From NCBI GenBank assembly GCA_049999765.1, contig JBNGIQ010009361.1:262334-318946 (forward strand): 56,613 bases of DNA. The letters are read 5' to 3'. Every line of letters begins with the position of its first letter. The stretch's first letter is position 1. The translations under genes were made by a program, and so were the position numbers. Source of the DNA: Phaeoceros laevis. Lineage: Eukaryota; Anthocerotophyta; Anthocerotopsida; Notothyladales. This document shows, one piece after another, positions 22,379 to 34,937 of the stretch. The notes under the pieces are model-generated. The model had not been told where the DNA came from. It did no database searches and worked only from the letters and a program-made list of their open reading frames with translations.

Positions 22379-23234
22379 AAATTGGCAAACTCCCCATTCT
22401 CCGGTAATTGATGCACGAATACCAAGTGCCGTTGGCGCCAGAGAACGAAGCATAGTGGGAAAACTGCAGTAGATGACAGGCCCGTAAGCCCAAACTCGAG
22501 CTGCGAAGGGCTCGCAGCCATCACGGTTTGATCTCAGCAACTGGCCAACGATCTTGAGCCAGATTGAATTGATTTGCTCCACGACCAACATTTCAAAGGA
22601 ACTTGCAATTTGCCAATCTGGACAGCTCCTCTCTACCTCTTCCCATCGCATACCCTGGCAGCCTTTCAGCTAGACTACCAGCTGCGCCACGGCTATTTAG
22701 CTTGACGTGGTCCGGCCCAAAACCTACTTTGCTGTCACGCTTTGTAAACATCGGTCTCCTCTGAGCCTCTGAGCTGCGAAGTAGCCCGATTTCTTCGCCG
22801 TGTTTCGCCTCCGATGTACCAGGACGCGATGTCTTGTGTGCCAGTCTGCAGGTAAAAGTCCAAAGGCGAAAGTGAAGGAAGAATGTTTGGGTTGCTGTAA
22901 CATGTAGACCTGTACGTAAGCTGTTGAGTGCAAAGTAGGTTACTGTAAGGCACTGTTTTGCTGTGCACTGCAGACCAGATGGCACTTGTGAGCCGGGCAG
23001 ATCGATGCTTCGACCAAGTTGTCCGAGTGAGGCACCTGCACTGGTTCTCCTGTCGTGAAACTTTTCTATTTTATTGAGACGTCCCTTGAACCAGACAACT
23101 GTACAGGAAAGCGCTGAACCATGGGGAAAATTGTGAAGAGTGCCAGAACGTTTCGGAAGTGGTAGAGATGCCAAGAATTGTCTATATACCTTCAGCACAT
23201 CCAGAGTCCATGCTGACCTGTGAGTCCCTCGCTT
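22379..23234. other. Intergenic stretch, no gene recognised
   Basis: About 850 bp between the AUG7 fragment and the 3' end of the F-box gene. A 201-codon minus-strand frame (22593-23198) has no recognisable domain, no flanking splice structure and an unremarkable composition, so it is not called. The region probably holds the PPR promoter and the F-box gene's 3' UTR. Confidence 0.4.
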
Positions 23235-24788
23235 TCAAAAGCTCTCCGAGTCATTGAGGTCGGGAAAAAAGGGCTGCATGGTGAATTTGCTCCAAAACGG
23301 CGCCGCCTCTTTTTCGCAGTGGAATTCTCTGGGAAGCAAGGGTGTCTGCACCCGCCTCAGCAACCCAGTGTCCAGGTTGTAGCTCCCAATCTGTGTGCAG
23401 TAGTCGTTGTACGCAGCCACAAAGACAGACCGGTTCCCCGATCGAGCCATCTGAAACGACACAGCCGACACTTTCCTGGTGAGCTCCTTGCAAAAGCCGC
23501 ACACAACCCGCTGCAGTTGTGCCCTCTTGGATGCCTTGGCAGACACGGACGACTCCCTGACCGCAACCTTCCAAGTCCATGATTCCGGGTCGTGTTTCAG
23601 CACCTGAATTTCTGAACCTCGACCGTCCTTCCACATGGCTTCTTGCGCCACCAACAGCTGCAGTCCCCTTACTAGCCCATTCATCCGCACAGCTGGATGA
23701 CCGGCGCTGGCACCGGCAAAGTCGTGTTTCTGCTGGCACTCATCCGGCTTTTCAGACTCCACCAGCCCACAATCCTGGAATTCCTCATCCGAATTGAAAG
23801 TTAGGACCACATGCTTCCATGAGCAAGTGAACTCAGCAGCCGGAATCTCACTCCAGGGAACTGCGATGGCAAACTGCCCAAGGGCCACGGAGTAGCTCAG
23901 CACCAGATACCTCCTCAGAGACGAGAAAGACATCAAGATGAAGACAATCCCGTTTTGAGCGCAGACGGTTTCGTGGACTCTTGTCAGATGTGATGAGTAC
24001 CAGGCTATGCTGAGGGAGGGAATTCTGATTTCCGGCACGCCGGTGATGATGAAGTCCTCGTCCCACTTCTTGCTGGAGAAGCAGTAAGTATGAGCATAGC
24101 AGGCCTTGCTTCCACTGTTCTCCCGGCTCGAGAAATGCACCAACTTGAGAGGCTGCTTCCTCTCGTCAAGCTCAAGGTGCGTGGCAAAGTAGCGTTCCTT
24201 CCTCCACCCCTCCCCGGACTTGTGGTTGGGATTGGCAGCCACCTTCTGCCACTTCTGTGTCATGAGGTTGCCCACCATGAAGATCGATTGTGGACTTCGC
24301 CATACCACCACAAGGCCCGATGAGCCTACGGAGTCCACCTTCACGGCAGCCTCTCGGTCTCTGCCATCCTTGCCCGGGGCCTCGGGGATGAAGGGAAGAC
24401 TGAGCTCCTTCCACCTCAGTGTCTCCGGCTCCAGTGCCCAACAAGATTCACACTGTCCGGCTTTCTTCCACTTCCCCTTTCCCGCCAAACTGACTCTGCA
24501 TGGAGCATTCACGTTCATCAGCAGCCACGGCTCAGAGCTTCTCTGCGCTCGATACTGACTCACGATTGAGCGCAAGTATCTGTTGAGCGTGCGGATATGC
24601 AGCAGCTCCAGCGGCGTCACCCAATCCAGAATCTGCTCGATCACCTCCTGCGGCATGTCTGACAACCCGCAACCAGCCTGCAGCTCGTTGCCTTCCACCT
24701 CCTGTGAGCTCGAGGTCACAGCAGCCTCACTCCTTGGATAGCCCCTGTCCTTGCCCCGCTGCATCTTACTCCTACGGGTCTCCACCAT
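23235..24788 (-). CDS. F-box protein (SCF substrate adaptor), intronless
   Basis: 517-residue frame. An F-box lies at about residues 42-85: LSDMPQEVIEQILDWVTPLELL followed by IRTLNRYLRSIV. F-boxes bind SKP1/ASK proteins in SCF ubiquitin ligases. The remainder (residues 90-500) is beta-rich with repeated Trp-containing segments (LRWKELSLPFIPEA, VVWRSPQSIFMVGNL, WTWKVAV, FVAAYNDYCTQIGSYNL), typical of plant F-box/kelch-like or F-box-associated domains; I cannot count clean kelch blades. The basic N-terminus (RRSKMQRGKDRGYPR) could act as a nuclear signal. The ATG at 24788 is the first in frame. GC-rich codon use, no introns. The substrate cannot be inferred. Confidence 0.85.
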   Translation of the reverse strand: MVETRRSKMQRGKDRGYPRSEAAVTSSSQEVEGNELQAGCGLSDMPQEVIEQILDWVTPLELLHIRTLNRYLRSIVSQYRAQRSSEPWLLMNVNAPCRVSLAGKGKWKKAGQCESCWALEPETLRWKELSLPFIPEAPGKDGRDREAAVKVDSVGSSGLVVVWRSPQSIFMVGNLMTQKWQKVAANPNHKSGEGWRKERYFATHLELDERKQPLKLVHFSSRENSGSKACYAHTYCFSSKKWDEDFIITGVPEIRIPSLSIAWYSSHLTRVHETVCAQNGIVFILMSFSSLRRYLVLSYSVALGQFAIAVPWSEIPAAEFTCSWKHVVLTFNSDEEFQDCGLVESEKPDECQQKHDFAGASAGHPAVRMNGLVRGLQLLVAQEAMWKDGRGSEIQVLKHDPESWTWKVAVRESSVSAKASKRAQLQRVVCGFCKELTRKVSAVSFQMARSGNRSVFVAAYNDYCTQIGSYNLDTGLLRRVQTPLLPREFHCEKEAAPFWSKFTMQPFFPDLNDSESF

Positions 24789-26631
24789 CTTCACAAGAGC
24801 CTAGCCGGCCCACGCACTGGAGGTGAATTCAAGGCTCTCCAGGGACAACGCTCTCCATTGATCCCATCAAGGTCCCTCCGGACTCGTTCCGAATCCCACA
24901 AATTGTGTGCAACCTGCGAGGCGCCTCAGTTACAACTGGTGAATCAGCAGCAAGCACAGACTGGAAGCCTGCGAGATTGTGCCCTGAACAAACCCTCAAG
25001 GGGGGACGAGACGGGTCTCACGGGAACTTGTCTAAAATAGGCAATCCTCATCCTGACCTGATTTTTCAACTGGAGCTGATCGTTGTCGGTCTCTATCTAG
25101 CGTGTGCAGTCACTCTTGTTTCTTTTCTGTACTAGATGATGACCTTGTTATTGCTTCAACCGCAAGGTGCACCGATCGATGTGACATTTCGGCACCTTCA
25201 CGTCCATCAGAAACGGGGCAGATGCCGAGATCTCTTTTCAACACCACACCTACCTGCGTGAAGAAATGGTGCAAGACAAAAACTTCCAACCAGTGGTTGT
25301 ACTAAACTGTCCAACTGTCCAATTTTAGTTAACACCACACGTAGGCTACCTACTCTTTCAGGGCCTCATTTATTCGGACGGAGTCATTTTTGCAAAATAG
25401 CTCAACAAGTATGTAGTGTTGATGAGATCCCCCCTAGAAGCTGCATCTTTTAGTTCATCCTGAAGAAGTCGCGTTGCCCATATGGACCTGACTCTTTGGG
25501 AGCCTTCACATCTCATGACTGTTCGAGTTGCAGTGTCTTTTAAATGTGTCACTAGTGGTATCTATACTTCTCTGGACGTAGTAGTAGTAGGATGATTATG
25601 GTGTTTAGCTAACTCCACATGGGAATTGAACACCCCGAAGTAGGAGTGCCAAACAGCCCATGTGTGGACACTTCCATTACATCAGCGTAAGATTTGTACC
25701 TTTCGGAAACTAAGCCAGACAGTCACCACCACACCTCGGGGGCTCTTGAGAAAGGAGGTCCATGTTAAACATATATGCTGCTCAGGCTTATTGGTAGTCG
25801 TGGTCCCGTGGACTTGTTTTTAAAATGCAGTGCAGGAAGAATGCTCGACTACAATGTTTCCTAACTAAACAACTTAGCTGATATGCGATTCAAATTGTGC
25901 GAGATTGCTATTCTGCTCAACGGTGATGAGACCGCAGAGCACTTAGTCTAGTGTATATGATACCGGTGTTAAGTAGTGCCAGTTCACAGTACAAGAAAAG
26001 CTCTTTTGTATACAAGTGAACTTTCGATAGAGTTCACTGCACGAGTACCGATAGGTCCGGTACCTCTTGACAATTGGTCAGCCTGACAGTGTTCGTGGCG
26101 CTGCGCTTGTGGAAGTGCGATTTTACCCCAGCCCCAAATAAATTACCTCCCTTCCATGAGCACCCAGTTGAAAAGAATGTGTCCCGATGAGAGGATTTCC
26201 TCCCACAACGAATGATAATCTATGCTTAAACGTTTTGGAAAGGGCACTTGGTCTCAGAACAAGGCCCTCCTGATTAGATCTACAACAAATGACTGTTACA
26301 AGTTGCAGCAATACAAGACTTACAGTTGTCGAAAGCATGTGGTCAGGGGACATCGACCTCCTAGAAGTGCACAATAAACCCGGTGCTGGGACGAGGAGCG
26401 GTCGTGCCAGCTCTCGTTTTGCTCTCACTGGGCAGTGGAGCAAACACAACTGCCGGATCTGTAGCTGGACAGCAACAGCCTGGAAGTATCAAACCCCAAA
26501 CCAAATATTGAACTTGACCAACCCAGCAGAATGGCAGCCGATCGCCATGGAAACAAACGGGTCAAAACCCAGCAAACGACAAATTATCGGTTACTGCCCC
26601 TGACCACCAGCCTGTAGAACACAGCCTACAA
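24789..26631. other. 1.8-kb intergenic region, no gene recognised
   Basis: Between the divergent-side end of the F-box gene and the 3' end of the SAPS gene. Open frames are all under 110 codons and show no domain or splice context. The F-box promoter should lie in the first few hundred bases. A (GTA)n run with ATGATTATGGTGTT at about 25579-25607 loosely resembles sequence at about 48120-48148 near NPF1; I see no other structure. Confidence 0.4.
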
Positions 26632-29600
26632 TCATAATTGTTCATCCTGCGCAACAGACTGATCATAGTCACTCCGCCAATAATTAACATCATTATAATC
26701 AGCATTCCCTACTCCATCTCTTGTCCTAGACTCAGCGTCTTTGTCAAGGGCTGCTTCCGCATGCGGCAAAATTGGGCCAGCTTCTCCCACGATGCCTTCC
26801 TTCAAAGCTTTTTCCATTGCTTTGGCTGTCCCAGCTGCCTCCACACCCACAAGCTTCACGGGGGTCCCAAACAAGGTCTCAACTACCTCTGGACCTTGAG
26901 AGGCTTCATCTGAATGGTTTTCGTAGTATGGGCTTGATACATTGCCAGCTACATTTTCACGCCCGCCCAACTCTGCACTTCCATCAAACACTACCACTCG
27001 CTCCAATAGATCAGAGTTGGAGCCTTCAACAGGCTCCATAGAGCCCCCAAAACTTGAATCAAAGGGGTTGTCAAAAGGATTGTTCTCACCAAAGGAATCT
27101 CTTCCAGACGTTCCCACAGCATCAGCCGACTTTGTGGAAAACGGATCTGGATTCCTATCTTCCAACTGAAACAAGGATAGACTGTCTGATAGCCCAACCT
27201 TCTGTAGATCATTTGACAACTCTTTGACTGAGTGAGAATTTGCATCTCTATGAGGACCAAGACCCGATTCTTGATCACCAAATGCGTCAAAACCATCACC
27301 GAAAATATCATGATGACTGGAAGATGTAGCTGTGTCCACAAGCTCATCATCCTCCCCCACCACGACTTCATCGTCGCTGCTGCTGCCACCACTGCTGTTG
27401 GGAGAAGAAGTGGCATTGTCATCCCCTCGAGGTGTGAGGAAAAAAGGAGTCAGTGACCAACCCGGATTGTTCCCAAAGAGGTTGTCTTTCCTGCAGATCA
27501 AGCCAAAGTAAACATATTGACAGCCTTTGAGATTGCTGGCAGAATAAAAAAGAAGAGGCCACTGTAAGGTTTACGTCTTGGTTAATGAATGCACTGCAGA
27601 GGCAAAGCATGCAAAAATGTAGGGGCCTGCAACCACTACTGGATTACCTCTCGTTGTCACTGAGATGGAAAGAGGCGATGACAACTTCCTGCTCATCATC
27701 GAAAAACATATCCTGCACGTAAATTGATAATCAGGAAAGGCATGAATAAGTGTGTAAAAGTTCAGTCATGGAATGGTCCACAGTCAAAGTGCACCTTCCT
27801 AAAATCAGCTAAGGAAGGAATGTACAAGTTCATAACAAAGAAAAAAGAATCGCCCAAAATCTCACATTTTCTCCTTCACCGGCTCCAGGAACCTAAAAGT
27901 AAAAAGCCAAAGATAATCGTGAGACCCTAGGTGACATAGGACTACAAGAGTAGTCCAACTTGTAACTGTAAATTCAGATGGCTGTGGATCGCACAGCAAT
28001 CACAACAAGAAACGTGATGTTCCATTACATTACAGCAATATAACCCCACACATACCTCGTCAATGTCCTCATTGTCAAACATGTCTGTGGTACAATAGAC
28101 TTCCCGAGTCAGGTTTTGGGCCATGGTTGAAATATCGTAATCTCTGTCGCGGAAGTCATCATCGTCGCTATCCACTTGCCGATCTTGGATAGCGGTTGGC
28201 CGCCTACAGACTCAAAAAGTGAACATCAGCTGCACATCTTGAAAGGTTCATGACAAGGAAACATGAGGCACAGTAGACTGCCAGAAGTCCTGTAAAGCAA
28301 AGCCAAATGTTTCTCACCCACAGCTCCACTTGTGCACATTTTCTACATTGTTTCGACTCGCCAATGTAGTTGTGCACCATGCACTCCATTTTGCATTCAC
28401 CTGCACAAACTCATGGAGTTTCGTCAAAATAAGCGCCATTGTACTTGATACGTACTGTTTGAGTTGTATGCAGAAAAAACAAAGGAACCAACAAGCTACA
28501 CGAACCTGCAGATGAGCTTGAACCAACGGGCTGGTACTCTCATTAAGCTTATTCGCAATTCTTGTTAAATGTCCCATGCTGCCTATCCTTAATGGGGGCT
28601 TCCCAGGTAAAAGCTTGGGCTACTCAACAAAAAGCCATATCTAGTCAGGATTTTCATACACCTGCGTGCTCAGCTGAGGGCAAGTAAAAAAAGCCAAACA
28701 GATCAGCATTCATGGTCACATCCAGCAACAGCAAACACAGTTACTCATGCTCTGCATCTATTCCTTGTGGAAAGAGAGCTTAGCACACAGTGCACTCAAT
28801 ATCCCCCCCCCATCCAGGAACAAACCTGAGTGTGCCCCGTGCTCACAAACGGATCTTCATCAGTTGCCAGAAGCCAACCTAAGAAATTGCAACCCTCAAA
28901 GAGATGATCAACTAGCACTTGGCTGTCACTCTCTATACAAGAGTTTATAATACTCTCGACATGATGGTGTAACATATTGTTGAAAGAATAGCTGCAGGGC
29001 ACTGATGGATAGGTCAGAATCGAGATAACAGGAAGCAGAATCTAACTTTCGATAAGCATTGCTAAACTTCAAGCCAGGTCTAGTTGGGTCACTTCTCAGC
29101 CAGCCCTCCTCACTCGCTCAACTACTTACTTGAAAAAGAGATTGAGCACAATCTCAATAGCTTTGTCATGAACTAGCTGTAATCGAGCAACTTCACTATT
29201 TGTCCTCAATAGGACGGCAATGAACTCCACAATCTGCCACCACAATAGAGAAGGGTGCCCCATTAGCAAGCTGGATTAATAATAGCCACCACTTTCGACT
29301 ACAACCTGGTTGGACATAAGCTGAAAATATCCCAAGTATAGCAGGTTCCTGTGTGACGCAAAGACAGTTGAAACATGGTACCTTTAGCCTGTGAATCCCA
29401 AGAGGAGGCTTCAGCTCGCCATAGGTTGTTGGAAGAATCTTTGTATTATCCGCAGACACATCCAGCAACTTCAATAGGTCCCCTGCTTGGTAAAGACAGC
29501 GTTTTACTACTATAAAAAGGCCTCAGAGAATGGCTTAACAGAAACGTGGCCTCCATCTACCTAATGCTGTCATTCCCTTTCCGCAATTATAATGAGGTCA

Positions 29601-32081
29601 TACAACTGCAAAGTCATACAACTGCAATCTAGCAGGACTCTATGTGTTCATCAAATCTCTCACCTAGTCTTGGCAGCATGCCTTCCACAGTCTCTGGATT
29701 TGCTGTTGGCAAGGGTTCTGGAATATGCTGCCCTCGAGCTGCACCTGCAGCTGCTATCGTTGCTGCTCGCTTTGGATCCAATAGACCACAACAGACCGAA
29801 AGTGCATGGATGAGGGTTGACTTGCACTCAGGGTCTTCCAATACATGATGGAACAACTTTGCTGCAAACCTGCGAGCAAGAAAAGGACAGCAGGCTTGCG
29901 TCATTAAAAAATGACCACAGGAAACTCCAACTAACTAAAATTTCCACCAAGGAAGACACTACCTACACAATTACCATTACACAAAATTACCATGTACACA
30001 AAACTTTATAGCTCTGACCATCAGAACTAAGCCACAATATTAGATGAAGAGGCCTGCATTCATATTTTGTACTTCCAAGGATCTGGAAAAAAGAAGTACC
30101 GGGGGGTTGCCAGTTTCGTGGCAAGAGCAGAAGGAGCAATACGTGTGACTGCTAACAAAGTCTCTGCGGCATTGGCATGAACTTCTGAAGAATACTGCTC
30201 AAACAGATGTGAGCGTTAGACATTCGATAATCTGGACATGCAAAGCACCTACAGGAAATGAGACTGTCTGAAGTACTCCTGATCAGCTCAGTACAAAGAG
30301 CTATCCTCAAAACCCAAACTGGCACATGTCACTGGAACTTAAAGCATCATAAACAAGACTTCACCTGCGGACTTAGCTTGTCAACAAGTAAATCCAGCAA
30401 ATCTGTCTCAGCCAGCCATTGCAAGGCATCGGCGTGAAATGCATAGATATGCTCATCGGCACCAACAAGACGCACAACAACCTGGATATACAAACAACAG
30501 GAGTCATTGACAGACTCGCTACATTGACAGACTATTGCACCCTCACTACAACAAACATGATTTTGACTGCTCGCTTCACATACAACCCTATCAAGGTATC
30601 TACATTATCAAAGCACAAGGGCCTCGAGGAATACCTCCAATATTGAAGTGATACCAATAAGATCCACCAGTTTCTTTAATATTTCTTGATGGACCTAATG
30701 GATCCAGTGAACACCTCTTACACCCGTACCAAGGACACAGCTGAAACTATGCACAAATTCAAAAACCCACACAGATATAAATATAAGGAATTGATGTTTT
30801 TTTTCACTTACTTGCAGATATCTCATCACAGACACTGTCTTTCTGATTAACAAACAAATCACGACCTGGCACACAAGCACGGAAACTCTCAGCCCAACAT
30901 TCTGAAATTCGCCAGAACCTTGAAATTATACACTCAAAGAAGTTCAAGAGCTCAATCAGAACACATTGAGATTCAGCTGAAGACCAACCTTGCTAAAATA
31001 ACCAGCCAACAATGTCCCATGGACCCGATCTGGATCCAAGAAGCTGAAAAGCATGTTCATCAGCTGTATAAGCACATGCACCACTAAGAGTCAGCAAGCA
31101 GCGGATGAGGCACATCGATGGAAACTTCAACCTGGTACCACAAGACCGCCATATCTAACAACCCACTAAATTACAATGCAGAGACAGTGGCATACCAGAC
31201 CACGATAAACTCAAATCCTTAGCCAGAGAAAAGAGCGTCGTAGCTACAGCCTACCTCCTCATCCTCCACAAGTGTTTTGAAAATAACGTCGATTTCACAA
31301 GTGATTACCTCACACGCAATGAAAGGAAACCTGCCAGTGCGCACAGGTTAGTTCAAAGACAACCTGATAAAACACCACACCACATTCAACTTTAAGCCCT
31401 GCAACTGTCCCCCTTAGCTTGCTGTCACTCAGATATCAACATACTTGAAAGCCCGATCATTATCTGCACCCGCTGGAGGCTCCTCAATCACATAGCGCAA
31501 CATTTGCTGAACTTGGGGCTTCCCGCGCAAGCTGAAAGTTGCAACACGTCAGCCAGTCCATCGCAGTGCTACGAGCAAGACATATCCTCACTATTAACAT
31601 GTGGTGCTTGCAGTTTCTGAGCACTCACAAGCCAACGAGGCGAGTATTGACCGCCTTGCACTCTTGTATGATTTCATCCTCATCAAGGAGTTCTTCAAGC
31701 GTGTATACATCTTTGTCAAGTATTGACTCAACCTACACAGCAGTCAGAGTAAATCACGTGACGTCGCGTTTACACCCAGAACAGATGTTTACAGCGGGTG
31801 CGGCCAACAGTACGGAGGCAACTCGAACAATGTGCCGGGTGCAACAACTGCAAAGACCTCCTGACACGCACGGGCAAGCAAAAATTGGGTACCGCGACAG
31901 TGCAGTACTGAACCGGGAGAGCTACCGAGCTGGGCTGAATAAGGGGATCACGAGCTGCGTGCCGTTAAGGCAGCGCAATCTCCTCCAATCGAAATCAATC
32001 AGTGCCGTTCAACACAGTTGAATGCGCAACATCAACACTTACCGGCGATGTAGGAGAAATGCCAGCTACTTTCCAAAACAT
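26632..32081 (-). CDS. SAPS-domain protein (SIT4 phosphatase-associated, PP6 regulatory subunit)
   Basis: Regulatory subunit family of the PP6/SIT4 serine-threonine phosphatase. The start ATG at 32081 opens MFWKVAGISPTSP (32081-32043). Phase-checked exon 2 (31732-31629) gives VESILDKDVYTLEELLDEDE and continues into FLRGKPQVQQMLRYVIEEPP. Further exons give ACEVITCEIDVIFKTLVEDEE, LFSFLDPDRVHGTLLAGYFSK, HADALQWLAETDLLDLLVDKL, ALSVCCGLLDPKRA, TYGELKPPLGIHRLKV, VDHLFEGCNFLGWLL, and then an acidic region (DSDDDDFRDRDYD; DMFFDDEQEVVIASFHLSDNE). The last large exon (about 27490-26632) encodes a low-complexity Ser/Asp/Asn-rich tail ending DQSVAQDEQL. About 18 exons with introns of 70-500 bp. Domain order and ends look complete; individual middle exon borders were not all fixed. 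Confidence 0.93.
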
Positions 32082-32397
32082 CTTCTTCAGAAATCCGTCT
32101 ATGTCTGCAGAAAAATCTTGACCCGCGAAAAGCGGTAATCTGTCCGTTGAACCTCAATCAAGTAGCCTCTCAATTCCTCGGACACAAAGGAATGCACTCT
32201 GTAAAGATCCAGCCAACAAGAGGCTCTCGTCGCTAGAAAAATGGTATGGTCTCGACTGCGGTACCCCTTAAGTCCAAACCTTCAAGAAGTCGACCAAGTC
32301 CTCTAAGCTAGTCCGTCCTTCCACTTATTGGCTACCCTGTTGGCCTGTCCCTGCGACACCCTTTTCCGCCACCTTCATCCTCACTTAGCCAATCTGT

Positions 32398-32581
32398 GAA
32401 CCCTAGCTCCGACCATCCCCCTAGGATCTGTCCCCCAGCATGCTCCTCGGCGAGAAGCTGGCAGTCCCGCCCAAACCCTAGCCCTGTCTCCCAGATCCAC
32501 GCTCTCCTGCCAGGAAGCACATTCACAGCCTATGCCAACTGCGCCTCTGCATAGACCCACGACTCCGTCTGCCAAACCCTA
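32398..32581. promoter_or_regulatory. Three telo-box-like motifs upstream of the SAPS gene
   Basis: AAACCCTA occurs at 32473-32480 and 32574-32581, and a near match (GAACCCTAG) at 32398-32406, 320-500 bp upstream of the SAPS start codon. AAACCCTA telo-boxes are known plant promoter elements of growth and translation genes and binding sites of telobox factors. A function here is inferred from motif and position only. Confidence 0.45.
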
Positions 32582-33108
32582 GAAGCTCGCTCCCCCGAGA
32601 CTCCCCTGGCTTCGCTTGTAATGCGCCAGGCCCGAGAAGCTCCTCACCACCACAGCACCGCCAAAAGCGGCAGCTCCCACAGCTTCAATGACACAGGAGA
32701 GGCAGCTCGAAATGCATGGCAGGTGCTGCCCAGGTGAAGGTTCCAGCAGCAGTCGGGCAAGCTGGGATGGCAACGATGAGGGACTCAGGCAACGTGAGCA
32801 AGACTGGTGCGTCCAGTTGCGAGGCTTCCCACAAGAGAGGGAGAGAGTCTCGTCTGGCCACCTGAAGGGTCCTGCCGACCCCAGTTGAAGGTAACCTGTG
32901 TCCGGTACATGTCCTTCCTGGGTTAACGTCAACACGAACTTCCATCAAATGGCCGATCAGTAGGGGGCCAGGTTATACACTATGGGGATTCGGGAATATA
33001 CATGAGTTCTTTAGGCAAGTAAACTAGCATCTTCCAATCTGGACTTTTAATTCTGTTGGACTCTCTTAATCATGTCAAGAGTTTGTGGATTTGAGAAGAG
33101 AGAGGGCT

Positions 33109-33178
33109 GTAAGTTCATAATTGTGATCAATTGCTCTAGGACAGTAAGTTCATAGTTGTGATCAATTACTCTAGCTGA
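33109..33178. repeat. 35-bp tandem duplication
   Basis: Two adjacent units beginning GTAAGTTCATA and ending GATCAATT(G/A)CTCTAG, period 35 bp. Part of a 0.6-kb block of local duplications in the gap between the SAPS and matrixin genes. Confidence 0.7.
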
Positions 33179-33424
33179 GCTTCTTTATAGTCTTAATAAA
33201 TTCAATATGTATTTTATTTAGCACATAGTATATATATGTTGGTATATTTCATGTACCTCATATGACAAACAACCAAAAGCCTTGGGTGATGTGGCTTGCC
33301 ATATGCATAATCAGCCTCATATCTTTGTGTCAAGTTTGTGACCCTAACCTCTTTGTTATCTTAACAACTTCATAGTGTATTTTATCTAGCACATAATAGT
33401 ACATATGCTCATGTACCTCATCCG
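33179..33424. repeat. Two diverged direct repeats of about 80 bp
   Basis: 33179-33265 and about 33345-33424 share, in order, CTTAA, the TGTATTTTAT(T/C)TAGCACATA core and CATGTACCTCAT. AT-rich, non-coding. Confidence 0.6.
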
Positions 33425-33521
33425 ATGTTTTGTTGGTCCCATGTACATATACAGCATTGTGAAGGAGGGAAGGACTATTATGTGCTTGGTGATAACCCTA
33501 GTACATACGGACTGACTACAT

Positions 33522-33685
33522 GATCATAAAAGTAAATTTGGATGTTTACTCTTTCGTTAGTACACCTATGGCTGACAAGAAGATCACAAAAGTAAAGATT
33601 GCGATTTATTCCTTCCTGGATAGTACGAACATGATCACAAAAGTGAAGTTCCTTCTCAGGTACATATATGGTCACAAAAGTGAAG
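33522..33685. repeat. Four diverged copies of a GATCACAAAAGTRAAG motif
   Basis: Copies start at 33522, 33582, 33633 and 33670 with irregular spacing (60, 51, 37 bp) and share flanking ATTCCTTC or GTACATA elements. An old tandem array that has diverged. No coding potential. Confidence 0.6.
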
Positions 33686-33899
33686 ATAGCGCCGTGAAGT
33701 GCGGTCAGATGACCAGCTATGAAACAATCCACTACTAAAAATAATCCACTACTATGGGACTCGTGATTTATTCCTTCTTGGGTACATGTATAAATGCCTT
33801 ATCCTTAGAAGTCCAACATAAACGAAGGACTTCATTCCGTGCTGGGATCATGGTAGGCAACTAACAAAAAGATCGAAGTAAGCTCAAGGTGTCATTCCA

Positions 33900-33951
33900 C
33901 ATACAAGAAGACTCCATCATTTACTCATACAAGAAGACTCCATCATTTACT
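33900..33951. repeat. Perfect 26-bp tandem duplication
   Basis: Two identical adjacent units containing ACAAGAAGACTCCATCATTT. Recent, because no mismatch is seen. Confidence 0.8.
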
Positions 33952-34216
33952 TGTATTACCATCACAGGTACCTCAAAATAAACCAAACTAAACACAACCA
34001 TTGAGCACAATAAATAACCTCCTCCTCCACCCTAGGCGCCATGGTTAATTAGAAGCTGGGTAAGGAAAGAAGAGATATACCTCCCATAAACATCCAAACA
34101 CTTATGAAGATGGCAATGTCAGCAAAGTTGAATGTCATGAAGTAAGCCCCAATAGCCATATGCCAATACATAAATGGATGAGGACTTATGTAAGTTTCCC
34201 ATGTGAAGGCTAAGCT

Positions 34217-34328
34217 GCTTGAACTCCGTGGCCGCTTGAACTCCGTGGCCGAGGGGCCACCCACAACCACATGCTTGGGAGCACTTGCTTGAGAGCACTT
34301 GCTTGAGAGCACTTGCTCGAGAGCACCC
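34217..34328. repeat. Two short tandem arrays (17 bp x2 and 14 bp x4)
   Basis: GCTTGAACTCCGTGGCC is repeated twice without a gap at 34217-34250. After 22 bp, four 14-bp units (consensus GCTTGAGAGCACTT) occupy 34273-34328. They lie 0.6-0.7 kb upstream of the matrixin start codon. Confidence 0.85.
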
Positions 34329-34496
34329 GTGCGTCAAAGTCCTCCATTCCTCGTGCACACTTACACAATATTATTGTTATTGAAGCCGAAGAAGCTTTAT
34401 AACTTGCTTGTTGGGTCCAAACTGGCCACAGGAAGGTTTGGTAGTTTACTAATTTTGGTACAACTGGGACCAATTGAAAAGTTCAGGCTCAGCGCG

Positions 34497-34509
34497 TTTT
34501 ATATATAAG
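34497..34509 (+). promoter_or_regulatory. Candidate TATA box for the matrixin gene
   Basis: TTTTATATATAAG, about 430 bp upstream of the matrixin ATG. Consensus-like, but it would imply a long 5' UTR of about 400 nt or a 5' intron; no better candidate was seen nearer. Confidence 0.35.
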
Positions 34510-34937
34510 ACGGATGGGGTCGACCGTCGTATACAGTCACGAGTAAAAGTCAGGGACGCGGTGCGGGTCATGTAGAAAAAATAGCGATGCTCTTGGTAGC
34601 TTCCTCCGATCTTCTCTCCAGGAAAGTCGCCCAATCCCTTCTTCCCTGCCGTGACGGCCGTGCCCCCTCGATAAGACTCCCAATCCAGCAGCTGCCAGTC
34701 TGCATTTCCGCACATTGCCCGTCCCCGAGTGCACCAGCTTCAAGCATTAGATCTGGTTCGAATATCGCTCCCGTTCTTTTGCGTTTTGAGTGAGTGTGTC
34801 GGCATTGCTAGATCTGAAGTTGTAGGTCCATCGTTCGCTGCCGCTTGAATGTTGCCGACCTCCTCCTTGCCAAGAGTGACGCTGCCTTTGAACGTCCAGC
34901 CTCTATACTCTCCTTCCAACCACCTGTGTAGAGCTTG

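Noticed and set aside
22593-23198. 201-codon minus-strand frame between the AUG7 fragment and the F-box gene
   Set aside because: No domain, no homologous feel, no splice context; probably chance.
25370-25552. 60-codon minus-strand frame at 25.4 kb
   Set aside because: Too short, with no detectable domain or conserved context.
32579-32948. Frames upstream of the SAPS gene (about 90-118 codons)
   Set aside because: No similarity recognised and no start-to-splice continuity with SAPS; likely promoter or UTR sequence.
33522-33685. Spaced GATCACAAAAGT repeats considered as a CRISPR array
   Set aside because: Eukaryotic context, irregular spacing and diverged units; a simple decayed tandem array.
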